Assembly (NCBI GenBank): GCA_013397075.1
Contig: VWZS01002669.1
Coordinates: forward strand, 4,002,217-4,066,216
DNA: 64,000 nt
Source of the DNA: Rhabdornis inornatus
Lineage: Eukaryota > Chordata > Aves > Passeriformes > Rhabdornithidae
Direction of reading: 5' to 3'
Shown here: positions 24,074 through 33,669 of the stretch, in pieces
Layout of the letters: the number at the start of each line of letters is the position of its first letter
Position numbering within the stretch: position 1 is the first letter of the stretch
Translations under genes and position numbers: made by a program
Notes under the pieces: generated by a model
Told to the model about the DNA's origin: nothing
Seen by the model: only the letters and a program-made list of their open reading frames with translations
The model's database searches: none

Positions 24074-27000
24074 CTAAATGGAAGAAAAAGCACTTTTAAT
24101 ACCACCCATTCTTTTAATCTGCTTTAATATCTAGCACAATAAACTTAAAATACGTTAGAACAAAATAATTATTACATATTACTAGTATGACTGAAGATCA
24201 CAAAATCTGATTAAAGCTGGAATGTAGAGTTTGGGACAGTCTTTTTAAATACTTCATTAGTACAAATAGATTCCTTTTGTCTCACTAAATGACAAGAAGT
24301 TCATTATGAAAATAGTGCTCAATAATTTAGCATTTTCTGAAAAATCCCAAATTCTAGTAAAGTCTGGTCCTCATTCATGCAGAGTCACAGTCATAAAAAT
24401 GCCAAAAGATATGTCTTCTAGCATAGAAATACTCTGAATACCACATAAGCAAAATCAACATAGAATGTAGAAACATTACGTGAAAGGCAATATTTCTGTT
24501 TTGCACAAAGCCTGCAGAACTCTGGAGTGCAAATTCTACACATGAACTTATTTTATCATCTCCTTTTTGGGAAGAAGAACAGTTGTCTGTTCATTTCAAT
24601 ACACAAATACTACCTTACACTTTACCATTCCTAAGTGCATATGTGCAGTTTGTACATTTAACACTTAGAGGTCTCAGTGTTCAAAGTTGTATCACAACGA
24701 ATGATCGTGTATCACCTACAGGTGGCAGAACGGGCATACACGAGACCCAAGAAACCCTCACCTGAACCAGCTCGTGGGACAGCCGTCTCAGAACTTTTTG
24801 GGTTGTTTCATCAATTTCTAATTCTGTCATGACTTCCCAGTTACCATTCTGGAACCTCACTGGCATACAGCAGGTAATTCCTTCAGGAATGCAAAACTGA
24901 CCTGAAGAAGAGGGGGGAAAAAATGACAAAACACATTATTTCACCAGTGTCAACATTAAGTCCTACAGACTTGCAAAAGTCTCCAACTGTAAGATCTCAT
25001 TATAAATGGAGACTGCTTTTTAAATCTACAGTTCAAAAAAGAATGTCCCTTTTACTGTAACTTTGTACTTTAGTTAGATGGGCATGAATCATAGCATCAG
25101 ATGGGTTTGGGTTGCAAAGGACCTTTAAAGGTCTCTAGTTCAAGCCTCCTGTCATGGGCAGGGACATCTTCAAATGTATCTGAGCACCATCCAACTTGAC
25201 CTTGAATGTTTCCAGGGTTGAGGCATCTCCCATCCCTCTGGGCAGCCTGTTCCAGTGCCTTGCCACATCCATTGTAAAAAACTTAATTATATCTAATCTA
25301 AATTGACCCTCCTTCACTTTAAATCCATTACCTCTTGTCCTATTGCAACAGGTCCTGCTAAAACATTTGTCCCCATCTTTCTTATAAGACCTTTTATGCC
25401 CTAGAAGGTGCTATAAGGTCTCTCCAGAGCCTTTTCTTCTCCAGGCTAAACAACCTCAACTCTCTCAGCCTGCTTTCATAAGAGAAGCTTTCATCCCTGT
25501 GATCATTTTGTGTGGCCCTCCTCTGGACCATCTCCAACAGGTTTCTTTCCTGTGTTTTAATAACACAATTGCTGTATCAGTTGTACATCTTAAAGGGAAA
25601 AAAATATTTCTTTCATAAGGGTTAAATGGCTGTTGTGAAATATTCCATTTATTGGTTTACATAACTACACAAGAGGAACACACTTTCATAGCCTAGGCTT
25701 TAAGAACTATAAAGAGTTCTTGCACAAAACACATACATCAGAAAATCATTTAAACTAAAAGACTAAGACTTTTGCAAAAAGACAATATTAACCTAAGAGA
25801 TGCCTGCAAAAAGTGAGCATTATCACAAGCTCTGTTAGATTTGGAAGTTCTTATGATGAAACAAATCCTTAGCCTCACATGACTTGTTTTACAAGTTTTT
25901 ATTAAATGAAAAATATTGATTAAAAATAACATTATAGACAGGGGAAAGCTATTATATGCAGGGAAAAGCTACAAGAGAATATGTGAAACAAAACTAGCTT
26001 TACCTTCACTAAGTATTCCCACAGAAATGATCTCCTCAGGAGAGCCATGGTACCAGTATCGCAGTACCGTGGCTATCGCATGAGCAGGTAACATTGCTGT
26101 ACAACGGGATACCCGGGAACTCAGGGTGCTCTGTGCAGACAGGAATTCTGAATGGATCCATTCACTACCAGCAAAAAAATGGAGAAAAAAGGGATGAAAA
26201 GCTACAATGACTGCAGGAAGAGTGGTTTCCTAGAGAAAAATAAGAACTAAACCCAAGGAAAATAAATAGTCAAAACTTAGTCAAACTTCACTGCTGAAGA
26301 AACAGACAGAGAAAAAAAAACGGTCTAACAAAAAGTAGCTTAAAAGGTAATAGGTCCTACTTTGCCATGGAAGTTAGGTCATTTACTCAAGTCATAACCT
26401 CTATATTTATTCTGATTCATATTTTATATGTAATTTAATATTTTATATGTAATTTCTTCATTACTGTCTTATGTAAGAACCCAGTCACGAACCAGTCTGC
26501 CTGTGTGAGGCTTAGTACAAGCCTAGAACATAGCTCTCCAGTAAATGCTAAGTCTAGACCAGAGTGGGAGCTCCAGACAGCCAGGCCTGGGTGTATGTCA
26601 CATCTGCTGCCCTCTCACTGCACCCACTCTTTCTCTGCTACTGTTCTTTCCAGAGGAAGCTATCTAGCTGCCAGGTATCCTCTTCACATATATTAACAAA
26701 TCATCTGTTTTGGGAAACTGACAACATTAGTATGCTCAGGCCTCTTCCATGTACTTCAGGTACAGATACCTGTTTAATACCATTTCAAAGCTCCTTCATG
26801 CAAACTGGACATCTAAGTCACCATGTTCCATTACTTCTTATAAACTGGTCACAATACAAGAGAAATCCACTTAAAATTTAAGAAAAATACAGTTTTAAAA
26901 AGAGTAGAGAGAAGAGTCAGAATTATGCACAGCACCAAGAACTACCCAACTTCTTTTGCAGGTGGAGTACCTCAACTTGTGTTTTCTTTATGTACAGTGC

Positions 27001-30000
27001 CAATCAGTAAAGATAAATCTTGAAAACAAAAACCTTTCCTGATGTTTTATTACACATTTCAGATAAACATGAATTAAAAGCACTTATTTAATTCTCCTTG
27101 AAAGAAATAAATCTGTACTGTACCTATCATAAATCATATTCAACAAAGGACGTTGAAAATTAGGAGGGCCCCGAATAGCACAGTCATATCCATAAAGTTT
27201 TGCATGTGACAAATCAATGTAGTTAGACCCAGTAATATTGCCCCAAACAATCACATCTTTTACTCCTGTAACAAAGGAAAGTGAAGAGACAAATAATTTC
27301 AGAGAAATGGGCTTCAGAAATCCTTTTCAAAATGAATTATTCATATCTGTGCCCTGCTTCGCTAGCAGAAATTATTTGATCTGAAAAATGCAACCAAGTT
27401 CTCCGTAACATATGAAACCTCATGACAAGCTGAAAAAGGAGCTGTAATTTATATCATGTTACTGTAAAAAACAGTAAAATCTAGTAAATATTTAACTCTT
27501 AAAACAGTAATAAATCATATTGCAAACATACATCCTGTAAAAACATAAATATATAAACAATAAAAACAAACATTAAAAAAATAACAATTACCTGCTTCGG
27601 TGCGAAAGGATTTTCTCAAATAACCTGTTGATAGGCTATTCAGCCTATTAACTTGCTTTTCTATTTTATTAGGCTCCAAAATATCTAGACTTGTCATCAA
27701 TGACCAGTTCTAGCTATTCAACACCTACAGAATTCTGACGCTGAGCAGACTGTCAGAGCACACCTTTGCTGTGTAGTGCAGAAATCTGCAAATATAATGA
27801 AGCTATAACAATTGACCTGAAAATTAAAGTTAATTAACCTCAAAATAATACTACAACACAGTTCTAGTTTACTCTCATTATCTGCACAGCAGTATGTTGT
27901 CATGTTTACTCACAGCTCCAAAATAACAATGCACTAAAGAGTGCAAATGCAATCTTGAAGTCCTAGTTCCCAATCTCCAAAACAATTGTCTTCCTTAGCA
28001 TACTTCCAGCATGAAATATACATCAGAGTGGCAGGACTGCATCTCAGAGCAAGCAAAAGACACTCTGGTATTCTGTACAGCCAAGAAATTCAGTGGGTGC
28101 ACCACTGTGCATTTCTGCATGCACATCAACTGTGTTCTGGAATGAAATATGTACTTCCAAAGGTGCACTGAATTCCCCAAATGCTACATAAACACTCACC
28201 TGCTGCGTTCATATTCAGCTTCCTGGCCAGCATGGCTTTAGCTGCACTTTCCCAGGATGTGGCAATGGCAATGATATTTTCAGGCCTAATGGATGGGCCA
28301 TATACCCTTAACATTGTTGCCTTAAGGTTTGCAAAGGTTTTTCCTGATGAAATTACTTTCACCTCACTTTTGGCATTCTTCTCAATCAAGGGAGCATACA
28401 CTTGGCAGATCTCACTCACTTCTCTAATGTAGTTCTCAAGGGATCGGACTTCAAGGTTTAAGAGGACATCATCAAGAACAATGATAACATCAGCATCAAT
28501 AAAAGCCTGATCTAATCCTGTGTGCTCTGAAATACTGCGGAGAAGTGGGAATGCCATGTCTTCAGCTTCCATTACAATACTGTGAAGAAATTCCTTAAAC
28601 TGGTCAGTGTCAAGCAAATGGATACTGATTTCTGTGGTCATCCCAAACACTTCTCCATTTACCAACAGAGGGATCAGATGATAGCAGATTGGAACTGATG
28701 CACTGGTAAGAGAGGATGCAGAAAAGTTACAGTTAACAATGAAACACTGCTTGTTTGGAAGTATTACATAAACACAAAGGTGTTTGCTTTGTAATAGATT
28801 ACATTTAAAGATACCATTAGCTTGGATCCTTTACTGCTCTTTTTTGTCATTTTGGCAGGTTAAGAATTAAAACTGTTGGGTCCTCCTTTCATTTGAAGGT
28901 TTCTCCATCCTGTGCATTTCACTTGATGCCATCACTTAAAAATTTATGTCTTCATAGAACCACAACCTTTTAAGGTGCTCTCTTAGGACTACTAGAAATA
29001 CAGGGATTTCTAAAAGTAAAGTTGCAAGAGGCTTTACCTACTCTAATATTTCCAATAACATTTAATGCAAGATAGTTGCACTATAAAATTTCTAGTTTAT
29101 TTGTAAATACTTGTTTTTCCCTAAATGGATCTGAGATCTAAATAATGCCTGTACATACTCCTCGTTTGAACTGGTGTAAAATGTAACAAAACCATAAATT
29201 ATTTCTAAGTTATATACTAATTGATCATAGTGAGGGGTGCAGAACCCAAGGCAAATAATCAAATTACAGGGATTTGTGCTTAACTTCAGATGGTTACACC
29301 TGTTACATGTGATAGGAAAAAGTGCATTCTTCTGAACAGAGTAAAAGTTCACAGATACTCTCTTCACTCTCACCCGGTGATCCAGATCTGCACAGGCTTC
29401 ATAAGACTTTTAATCTCTTCATCCTCTTTTACAATTTCAAGATGTGCCTGCAGGTTTTCTTCAGCAATGTCTAACATTTCCTCACTCAGCATCATTGAAG
29501 TGATGCCGTAATATTGCTAAGAACAAAAAGGATGATCTCTAATCAAATGGCAGTCCAAACCCATCAAAGTAACATTAACAATAGCTTTATTTTACATTTG
29601 AGGGAGGAAAAAGGAACAACAATGTTGCAAAACATAGGCTTACAGTATTAAAGGCAGCTTATTACCTGAGCATATTCCAGAAAATCATTAAGTCCTCCCA
29701 GAAGCTGACCCTTCCCTCCACGGTCCAACAGTTCTCTCCAAATGATAGGACACTGTCTGTGTTCCCATCCATTTGTTTCACAAATGTCACGAAGCCACTG
29801 CTGATGTAAACATTCCCACCAAATGTTTTAATACATCACATTTGATAACATTTAAATATTACAGCTGCAAGCATTCTTATTATTTCCTCTCAAGACATAA
29901 TTACAAGGTGCTTCAGAATTTGTGTACCAGTGGATACAAAATGAGGGAATAACACAAAGCAAAATATGGTGATACACTGGAATAGCTTACCTCAAGGTCT

Positions 30001-32128
30001 TGATTTCACTTAGTTGTCTGAGTGGTACAGAAGACAGCAATGTTGTGAAGCAGTGAGTAATTTGAGTATTCTTACTCAGTCACAGAAGGTAAGTAAGGTG
30101 AAGAGGTTAATTGCTTTTCACTGAACTATTTAAGTTATTTGGTGGAGGTGTCAAGCAAAATACATGAGGGAATGTTGGGGGTTGAATTGTTCCCTTTTCT
30201 TTCTGTGGAATTTTCTCCATTTGTTATGCTAAGTATTTGTGGCTACACCTTACCAGCAATAGTTTTTCCCTCACAGGGGGTGGGGGATAAGGGGAGACCG
30301 GAAAAGGAAAGGTGGGACAGGGGCCTGGGCGCGCTCTCTCGCTGGCTCGCGGGGTGGAAGGAAGGCGGCCGGGGCTCCTACCTAGCATCTTCCCTGCCAT
30401 CCCAACGCCGGGAGCCACGTTCCCTGCTGTCGGACATCGCACTGCTGCCTTCCTGCTTCATCCTACTACCTCCGGAGACTCTGCCGAGCACCACGACTGA
30501 CACCGTGAGGAGGGAGTCTCCCCTCCATCCCCCTCTCACACCTGGGCTGTCGCCGCCGCCATCACTCCAGCCCTGCCCACACAGCACCGGGAACTGAGCG
30601 CAGAGAGAGAGGGCCTGTGGCCAGAGGGACTCGAACTGGGCTATACTGTTCTGTTTTGTTGTCAATCTTTATAGCTGTTGTTGTTTCTGCTGTTTGCCTT
30701 GCTAGATATATTAGTAAAGAACTGTTATTCCTATTCCCGTATCTTCTGCCTGAAAGCCTCTGATTTGCAACTATAATAATTAGAAGGGAGGGGGGTTGCA
30801 TTCTCCATCTCAGAAAAAAGGGGTTCTTGCCTTTCTTTAGCAAATACCTGTCTTTCAAACCAAGACAGGGAATAAATACCATAGTACTGTCTATCTTACG
30901 GAGTAAGACTGAATTTTTTTCAGAGCCTTATAGGCAGCATGCCTACAACATAAATACTTAGATAGGCCCATCCACACCCTAAACAAATATGTGATATTTA
31001 ACTTCATACTTCCACTGTAAAAGCCCTTGAATGTTACAAAGGCTTTTGACAAGTAACAACTCTGAAGGTATATGTAATCACAGTGAACAAAAGATTCACA
31101 GGCAGAGCAGCCATTTATATTTTAAAAAAGAACCAAACAACCCTAGAAAAAACAACCAATCAACCAAGCAAAACCACCTTAAACTTTTTTCTTGACATAA
31201 TACAGGTTTAGGCTGGTCCACACTTTGTGTCTATCTTCCCTGGTAAAACTCGGAGATGTCAGTTGCTCAAAACATTGTGATCTCTCCTCTGGCTGGCTTT
31301 CATAGCCAAAGCTGCTCCTACAGCACCTCTATCCACATAGCAAACCGCAAATAGAAGAGAAGAAAGGTACTAGAGGTGAGCACATTTCTTGGTTTGTAAA
31401 GCACTGGGGCACCTACCAGCGACTTGACTTACAATCCCTTACCTCCCACTTGTCAGGGTGCTGAATAATCTTGTGAACCCTGAAGTTGGGCAAGTTAGTC
31501 TGGAGATAGTCAGCCAGGAGTTCAGCCTTGGCATAGTAAGGGCAGTTTGCCTTGCCTGTGAACATAACAACAGCAGCACAATTGGAAGATTTCGTCATTC
31601 ACTGATAAGGGCTTAAAAAATCAAACGTTGCTTAACGTGAGCCGGCTAAGGAAGGGTAATTCTGCAGGTGAAACAGACTCCACAGCCAGCGTCCAAGGGG
31701 CCGAGGAGGCCACTCCTGGGGGGACAGCAGTAGAGAGGATGACGCCTCACCGACGGGACCGGCTGAGGCTGCGCGCCGTGCAGACAGGGGCGACTGCTGC
31801 AAGCACGGCGAGCTGCCCTGCCCGGCTCCCGGTACAAGGTACCAGCCCCGGGGCTGCCTCGCCCGGCTTCCGGTACAAGGTACCAGTACAAGGTGCCGCT
31901 GCCTCTGGGACTGCCCCGCCCGAGTCCCGGTACAAGGTACTGGTACAAGGTACCGGTACGAGGTGCCGCTGCCTCGGGGCTGCCCCGCCCGGGTCCCGGT
32001 ACAAGGTGTCGCTGCCCCGTCCGGGTCCCGTGTCCCGGTACAAGGTACCGGTACAAGGTGCCGCTGCCTCCTGGGCTATCCCGCCCGGTTCCGGGTCCCC
32101 CCTCACCCGCCACCACGAACTTGGCCAT
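24017..32128 (-). CDS. MDH1B: MDH1B, malate dehydrogenase 1B (complete)
   Basis: This is a malate dehydrogenase-like protein; in mammals it is expressed mainly in testis and ciliated cells. Nine coding exons join in frame: 32128-32107, 31555-31443, 29800-29666, 29516-29374, 28702-28200, 27265-27124, 26164-26004, 24901-24762 and 24073-24017. They give 471 codons; the human protein is about 518, and the bird protein is shorter at its C-terminus. Residues 1-130 form the family-specific N-terminal domain (MAKFVVAGKANCPYYAKAEL). A Rossmann-like malate dehydrogenase domain follows from about 131. The catalytic His of cytosolic MDH is Ile316 here (VWGNITG) and the glycine-rich NAD loop is degenerate (TGASVPIC), so normal malate oxidation looks unlikely. 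The start is the only ATG in the first exon. The gene shares a CpG-island promoter with FASTKD2. Confidence 0.97.
24762..24901 (-). CDS. MDH1B: MDH1B coding exon 8
   Basis: It encodes QFCIPEGITCCMPVRFQNGN then WEVMTELEID, the C-terminal lobe of the malate dehydrogenase fold. The acceptor is CTTCTTCAG and the donor GTGAGG. It ends in phase 0. Confidence 0.96.
25085..25550 (-). mobile_element. CR1 LINE 3' fragment in MDH1B intron 7
   Basis: Read on the minus strand, this is a 5'-truncated CR1 retrotransposon, the main avian LINE. It runs from the CAACAGG/GAGATGGTCCAGAGGAGG block through the reverse-transcriptase tail. That tail reads RHWNRLPRGMGDASTLETFK in the frame at 25135-25317. It continues to the AGGTCCTTTGCAACCCAAACC end and a degenerate TATGATTC 3' terminus. 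Many substitutions and small indels mark it as old and inactive. Confidence 0.93.
26004..26164 (-). CDS. MDH1B: MDH1B coding exon 7
   Basis: It encodes EWIHSEFLSAQ and then RYWYHGSPEEIISVGILSE, matching the YWYHGSP block of mammalian MDH1B. The acceptor is CTGGTAG and the donor GTAAAG. Confidence 0.96.
27124..27265 (-). CDS. MDH1B: MDH1B coding exon 6
   Basis: It encodes VKDVIVWGNITGSNYIDLSH and onward to LLNMIYD. WGNITG occupies the place of the WGNH catalytic motif of cytosolic MDH. The acceptor is TGTTACAG and the donor GTACAG. Confidence 0.97.
28200..28702 (-). CDS. MDH1B: MDH1B coding exon 5
   Basis: This is the largest exon, 503 bp. It covers the nucleotide-binding region (ICYHLIPLLVNGEVFGM, then ISIHLLD) through DADVIIVLDD to AAKAMLARKLN. 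The acceptor is CTTACCAG and the donor GTGAGT. Where catalytic MDH has Asp and Arg in its LDHNRAKA motif, this protein reads SWESAAKA. Confidence 0.97.
29374..29516 (-). CDS. MDH1B: MDH1B coding exon 4
   Basis: It begins QYYGITSMMLSEEMLDIAEE and ends QIWITG, the first strand of the Rossmann-like fold. The acceptor is TTCTTAG and the donor GTGAGA. It ends in phase 2. Confidence 0.95.
29666..29800 (-). CDS. MDH1B: MDH1B coding exon 3
   Basis: It encodes CPIIWRELLDRGGKGQLLGG, the hallmark segment of the MDH1B N-terminal domain, and ends FLEYAQ. The acceptor is a tandem CAGCAG, so the first Gln may be optional. The donor is GTAATA. Confidence 0.97.
30173..30867 (+). mobile_element. Solo LTR of an endogenous retrovirus in MDH1B intron 2
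   Basis: A 695 bp element starts TGTTGG and ends AAGACA, with a 5 bp target duplication GGGAA at 30168-30172 and 30868-30872. Its 3' part (AGTAAAGAACTGTTATTCC, then the TTTCAAACCAAGACA end) resembles LTRs I associate with songbird ERVs. A GC-rich core lies at 30290-30610. There are no gag, pol or env remains, so it is a solo LTR left by recombination. It is antisense to MDH1B and points towards FASTKD2. The family name is not certain. Confidence 0.85.
31443..31555 (-). CDS. MDH1B: MDH1B coding exon 2
   Basis: It encodes KANCPYYAKAELLADYLQ and ends HPDKWE. The acceptor is GTTCACAG and the donor GTAAGG. It ends in phase 0 at residue 45. Confidence 0.97.
31831..32059. repeat. Minisatellite of GGTACAAGGT in MDH1B intron 1
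   Basis: There are nine copies of a 10-base motif: seven exact GGTACAAGGT (31831, 31872, 31929, 31942, 31998, 32037, 32050), plus AGTACAAGGT (31885) and GGTACGAGGT (31955). They sit in imperfect 45-70 bp units that also share CTGCCCCGCCCGGGTCCC and GCCGCTGCCTC. Single units carry one to three motif copies, so the array has expanded at two levels. It ends about 50 bp from the MDH1B exon 1 donor. Confidence 0.9.
32107..32128 (-). CDS. MDH1B: MDH1B coding exon 1
   Basis: It encodes MAKFVVA plus one base, followed by the donor GTGAGG. It is very short and lies inside the CpG island. Joined to exon 2 it gives MAKFVVAGKANCPYYAKAEL, matching the mammalian amino terminus. The minisatellite of intron 1 begins about 50 bp after the donor. 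Confidence 0.95.
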
Positions 32129-32157
32129 GCGCGCGCCGCCCTCCAACGGCCGCTTTG

Positions 32158-32174
32158 GCGTTGCTCAGCAACGC
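32158..32174. promoter_or_regulatory. RFX-type X-box palindrome
   Basis: GCGTTGC-TCA-GCAACGC is a perfect 7+3+7 inverted repeat. Its core GTTGCTCAGCAAC fits the two half-sites bound by RFX transcription factors, which control ciliary genes. It lies 30 bp upstream of the MDH1B ATG and within the region expected to hold the FASTKD2 start site. Binding is inferred from the motif alone. Confidence 0.65.
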
Positions 32175-32901
32175 GCCGCGCGCCGCGGCAGTTTGTCCCT
32201 CGGCAGGTGCCGTCCGTCTCGCGCGGCCCGCCGGGAGCTCGCGGTGCTGCGGGCGCGGTGTGACGGCGGCGCCGCGTGCGAGGTAATAGCGGCCGCCGGG
32301 AGCCCCGGCCGGGCCCTGCCAGCCCCGCCTGGCCTTGCCCGGCCGGCGCCATCCCCGCCGTTCCTCCCGCGTCCTCCGAGCCGCTGCGGAGCCGCCGGAA
32401 GACCTCTGTCCCTGTGTACTGTCCCGCCCTGCTGGGCAGCGGGAAGTGATCCCGAAACCCAGCGACTTCTCCCCAGCGCCGGGAGAGCGAGCGCCCGTGG
32501 GTGTGCTGTGAAGGCGGCTTTCCCGTGGGATGGCAGGCAGGCTGGGACAGGCTGGCAGGCGGGATCCCGTTACCCGCTGCTGAAGGTCTGCAGGGACCCC
32601 CCTAGAGCCCTGTCGGGAGATGGCGTGTGCCTGGGGAAACGTCCTTTGGGAAAAGGCTCTGCTTCCCGGTAGAGCTCTCAGGTAGAGCAGCAAGGAGGAA
32701 GCAAGAGTTGATCTCCGGGCTGTCCTACTGAGATGTTTGACTGAAATGTAGGAGACCAAATAAGAGCCTCTCTGCAAACCGTTTTCCGGGGATCTTTTAG
32801 CAAATCTTCTCCCTTCCTGTAAAATTGCGCAGATTTGACAATTGAAACTGTGGGAATTGAAAGTCTGGTAACTAATCCATAATTTTGAATTGTTTTTACA
32901 G

Positions 32902-33004
32902 ATGAATGATCTTGTGCGGTTTCTCCAGAACTGTTTCCGCTGGTAGAATGTCATCAGATCCCTTACTTTGAGTTGGCGTTTCAAACCTATTCATGAGATA
33001 TTAG
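32902..33004 (+). promoter_or_regulatory. FASTKD2 5' leader with three upstream ORFs
   Basis: Exon 2 starts at 32902 after the acceptor TGTTTTTACAG. Before the main ATG there are three short ORFs: 32902-32946 (14 codons, MNDLVRFLQNCFRW), 32948-32971 (7 codons) and 32993-33004 (3 codons). All end before the main start at 33010. They would be expected to reduce or gate translation of FASTKD2. Confidence 0.6.
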
Positions 33005-33009
33005 CAAAA

Positions 33010-33669
33010 ATGAATAACAAAATAAATTATTTGTTAAATACTGTTAGATGTGTACATAGGTACAGTTCTGTGCTCACTCCCAAATCTTCAGCCACAACAA
33101 GAAAACACGTTTTATGGATTGGCAGATACAGGGATCCCTTAGAAAATGTGAACTTCGGGAAATTACTTTTAAATATTTTGCCTTCTCTGCATGGATTGTC
33201 TCTTCGATCTCTATCTCAAAAGACAGATATTTACAGCACAGGTGCAGAGGCTTTGGTGAGTGAGAAGGCTTCCCAGAGCTCCTTGGAAGTTGAAAAGTTA
33301 GATGATTCTGGGAGCTTTAAGCCAAAGCACGTAGTGGATCATAGTGACCCGTTCTTTACCAGTCTCCGGAAATGCACCTGTCCTTGCGATGCTCTGGACT
33401 TGGCTTCAGAGGCAGCTGTTTCCATTAAGCACTACACAAACTCTTTAACCATGGCCTGGAGGCTCTTCAAAAACCTGTCGGAAGAGCAGCAGCGCTACGA
33501 GAAGCAGCTGATCTTTGAGCACCCGGCGTTTGTGAGGCTGTGCCAGCAGCTGCTGCGCGACGCGCGCAGGATGACACGCGGGGACCTGGTGTTCAGCCTG
33601 CACGCCCTGGTGAACCTCGGCGTGCCGCAGAACACGCTCCTCGTCCAGACCTTGGTGAGAGTGTGCCAA
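33010..33669 (+). CDS. FASTKD2: FASTKD2 coding exon 1 (gene exon 2)
   Basis: This exon of 220 codons runs from the ATG to VRVCQ before the donor GTAAGT. It holds the presequence, a divergent linker, and the conserved helical repeat starting MAWRLFKNLSEEQQRYEKQL. GC content rises sharply from about 33470 to 33660, where the coding sequence is CpG-rich. Confidence 0.95.

Larger units (their letters stand above)
31640..32480. promoter_or_regulatory. CpG-island bidirectional promoter, MDH1B/FASTKD2
   Basis: GC content and CpG density rise sharply here against AT-rich flanks. The island contains the MDH1B start codon (32128, minus strand) and the probable untranslated first exon of FASTKD2. A plausible FASTKD2 exon 1 donor GTAATA is at 32283. 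The head-to-head spacing fits a shared promoter. Transcription start sites were not determined. Confidence 0.85.

Noticed and set aside
25135..25317. 60-codon minus-strand gene
   Set aside because: It is the reverse-transcriptase tail of the CR1 fragment, which is truncated and inactive.
30139..30882. Open frames of 60-150 codons
   Set aside because: They lie within the solo LTR and its GC-rich core and do not resemble any protein.
31413..31598. Separate small protein starting MTKSSNCAAVVMFTGKANC
   Set aside because: Only the part from 31555 down is coding, as MDH1B exon 2. The upstream residues are intron read through the acceptor, and the true start is at 32128.
31831..32059. CRISPR-like regular repeats
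   Set aside because: The 10-base motif has irregular spacing and the intervening sequence is itself repeated, so this is a minisatellite in a vertebrate promoter.
31628..32984. Several long open frames on both strands in the GC-rich island (up to about 290 codons)
   Set aside because: They arise from stop-poor GC-rich and repetitive DNA. They overlap each other on opposite strands and have no recognisable domains.
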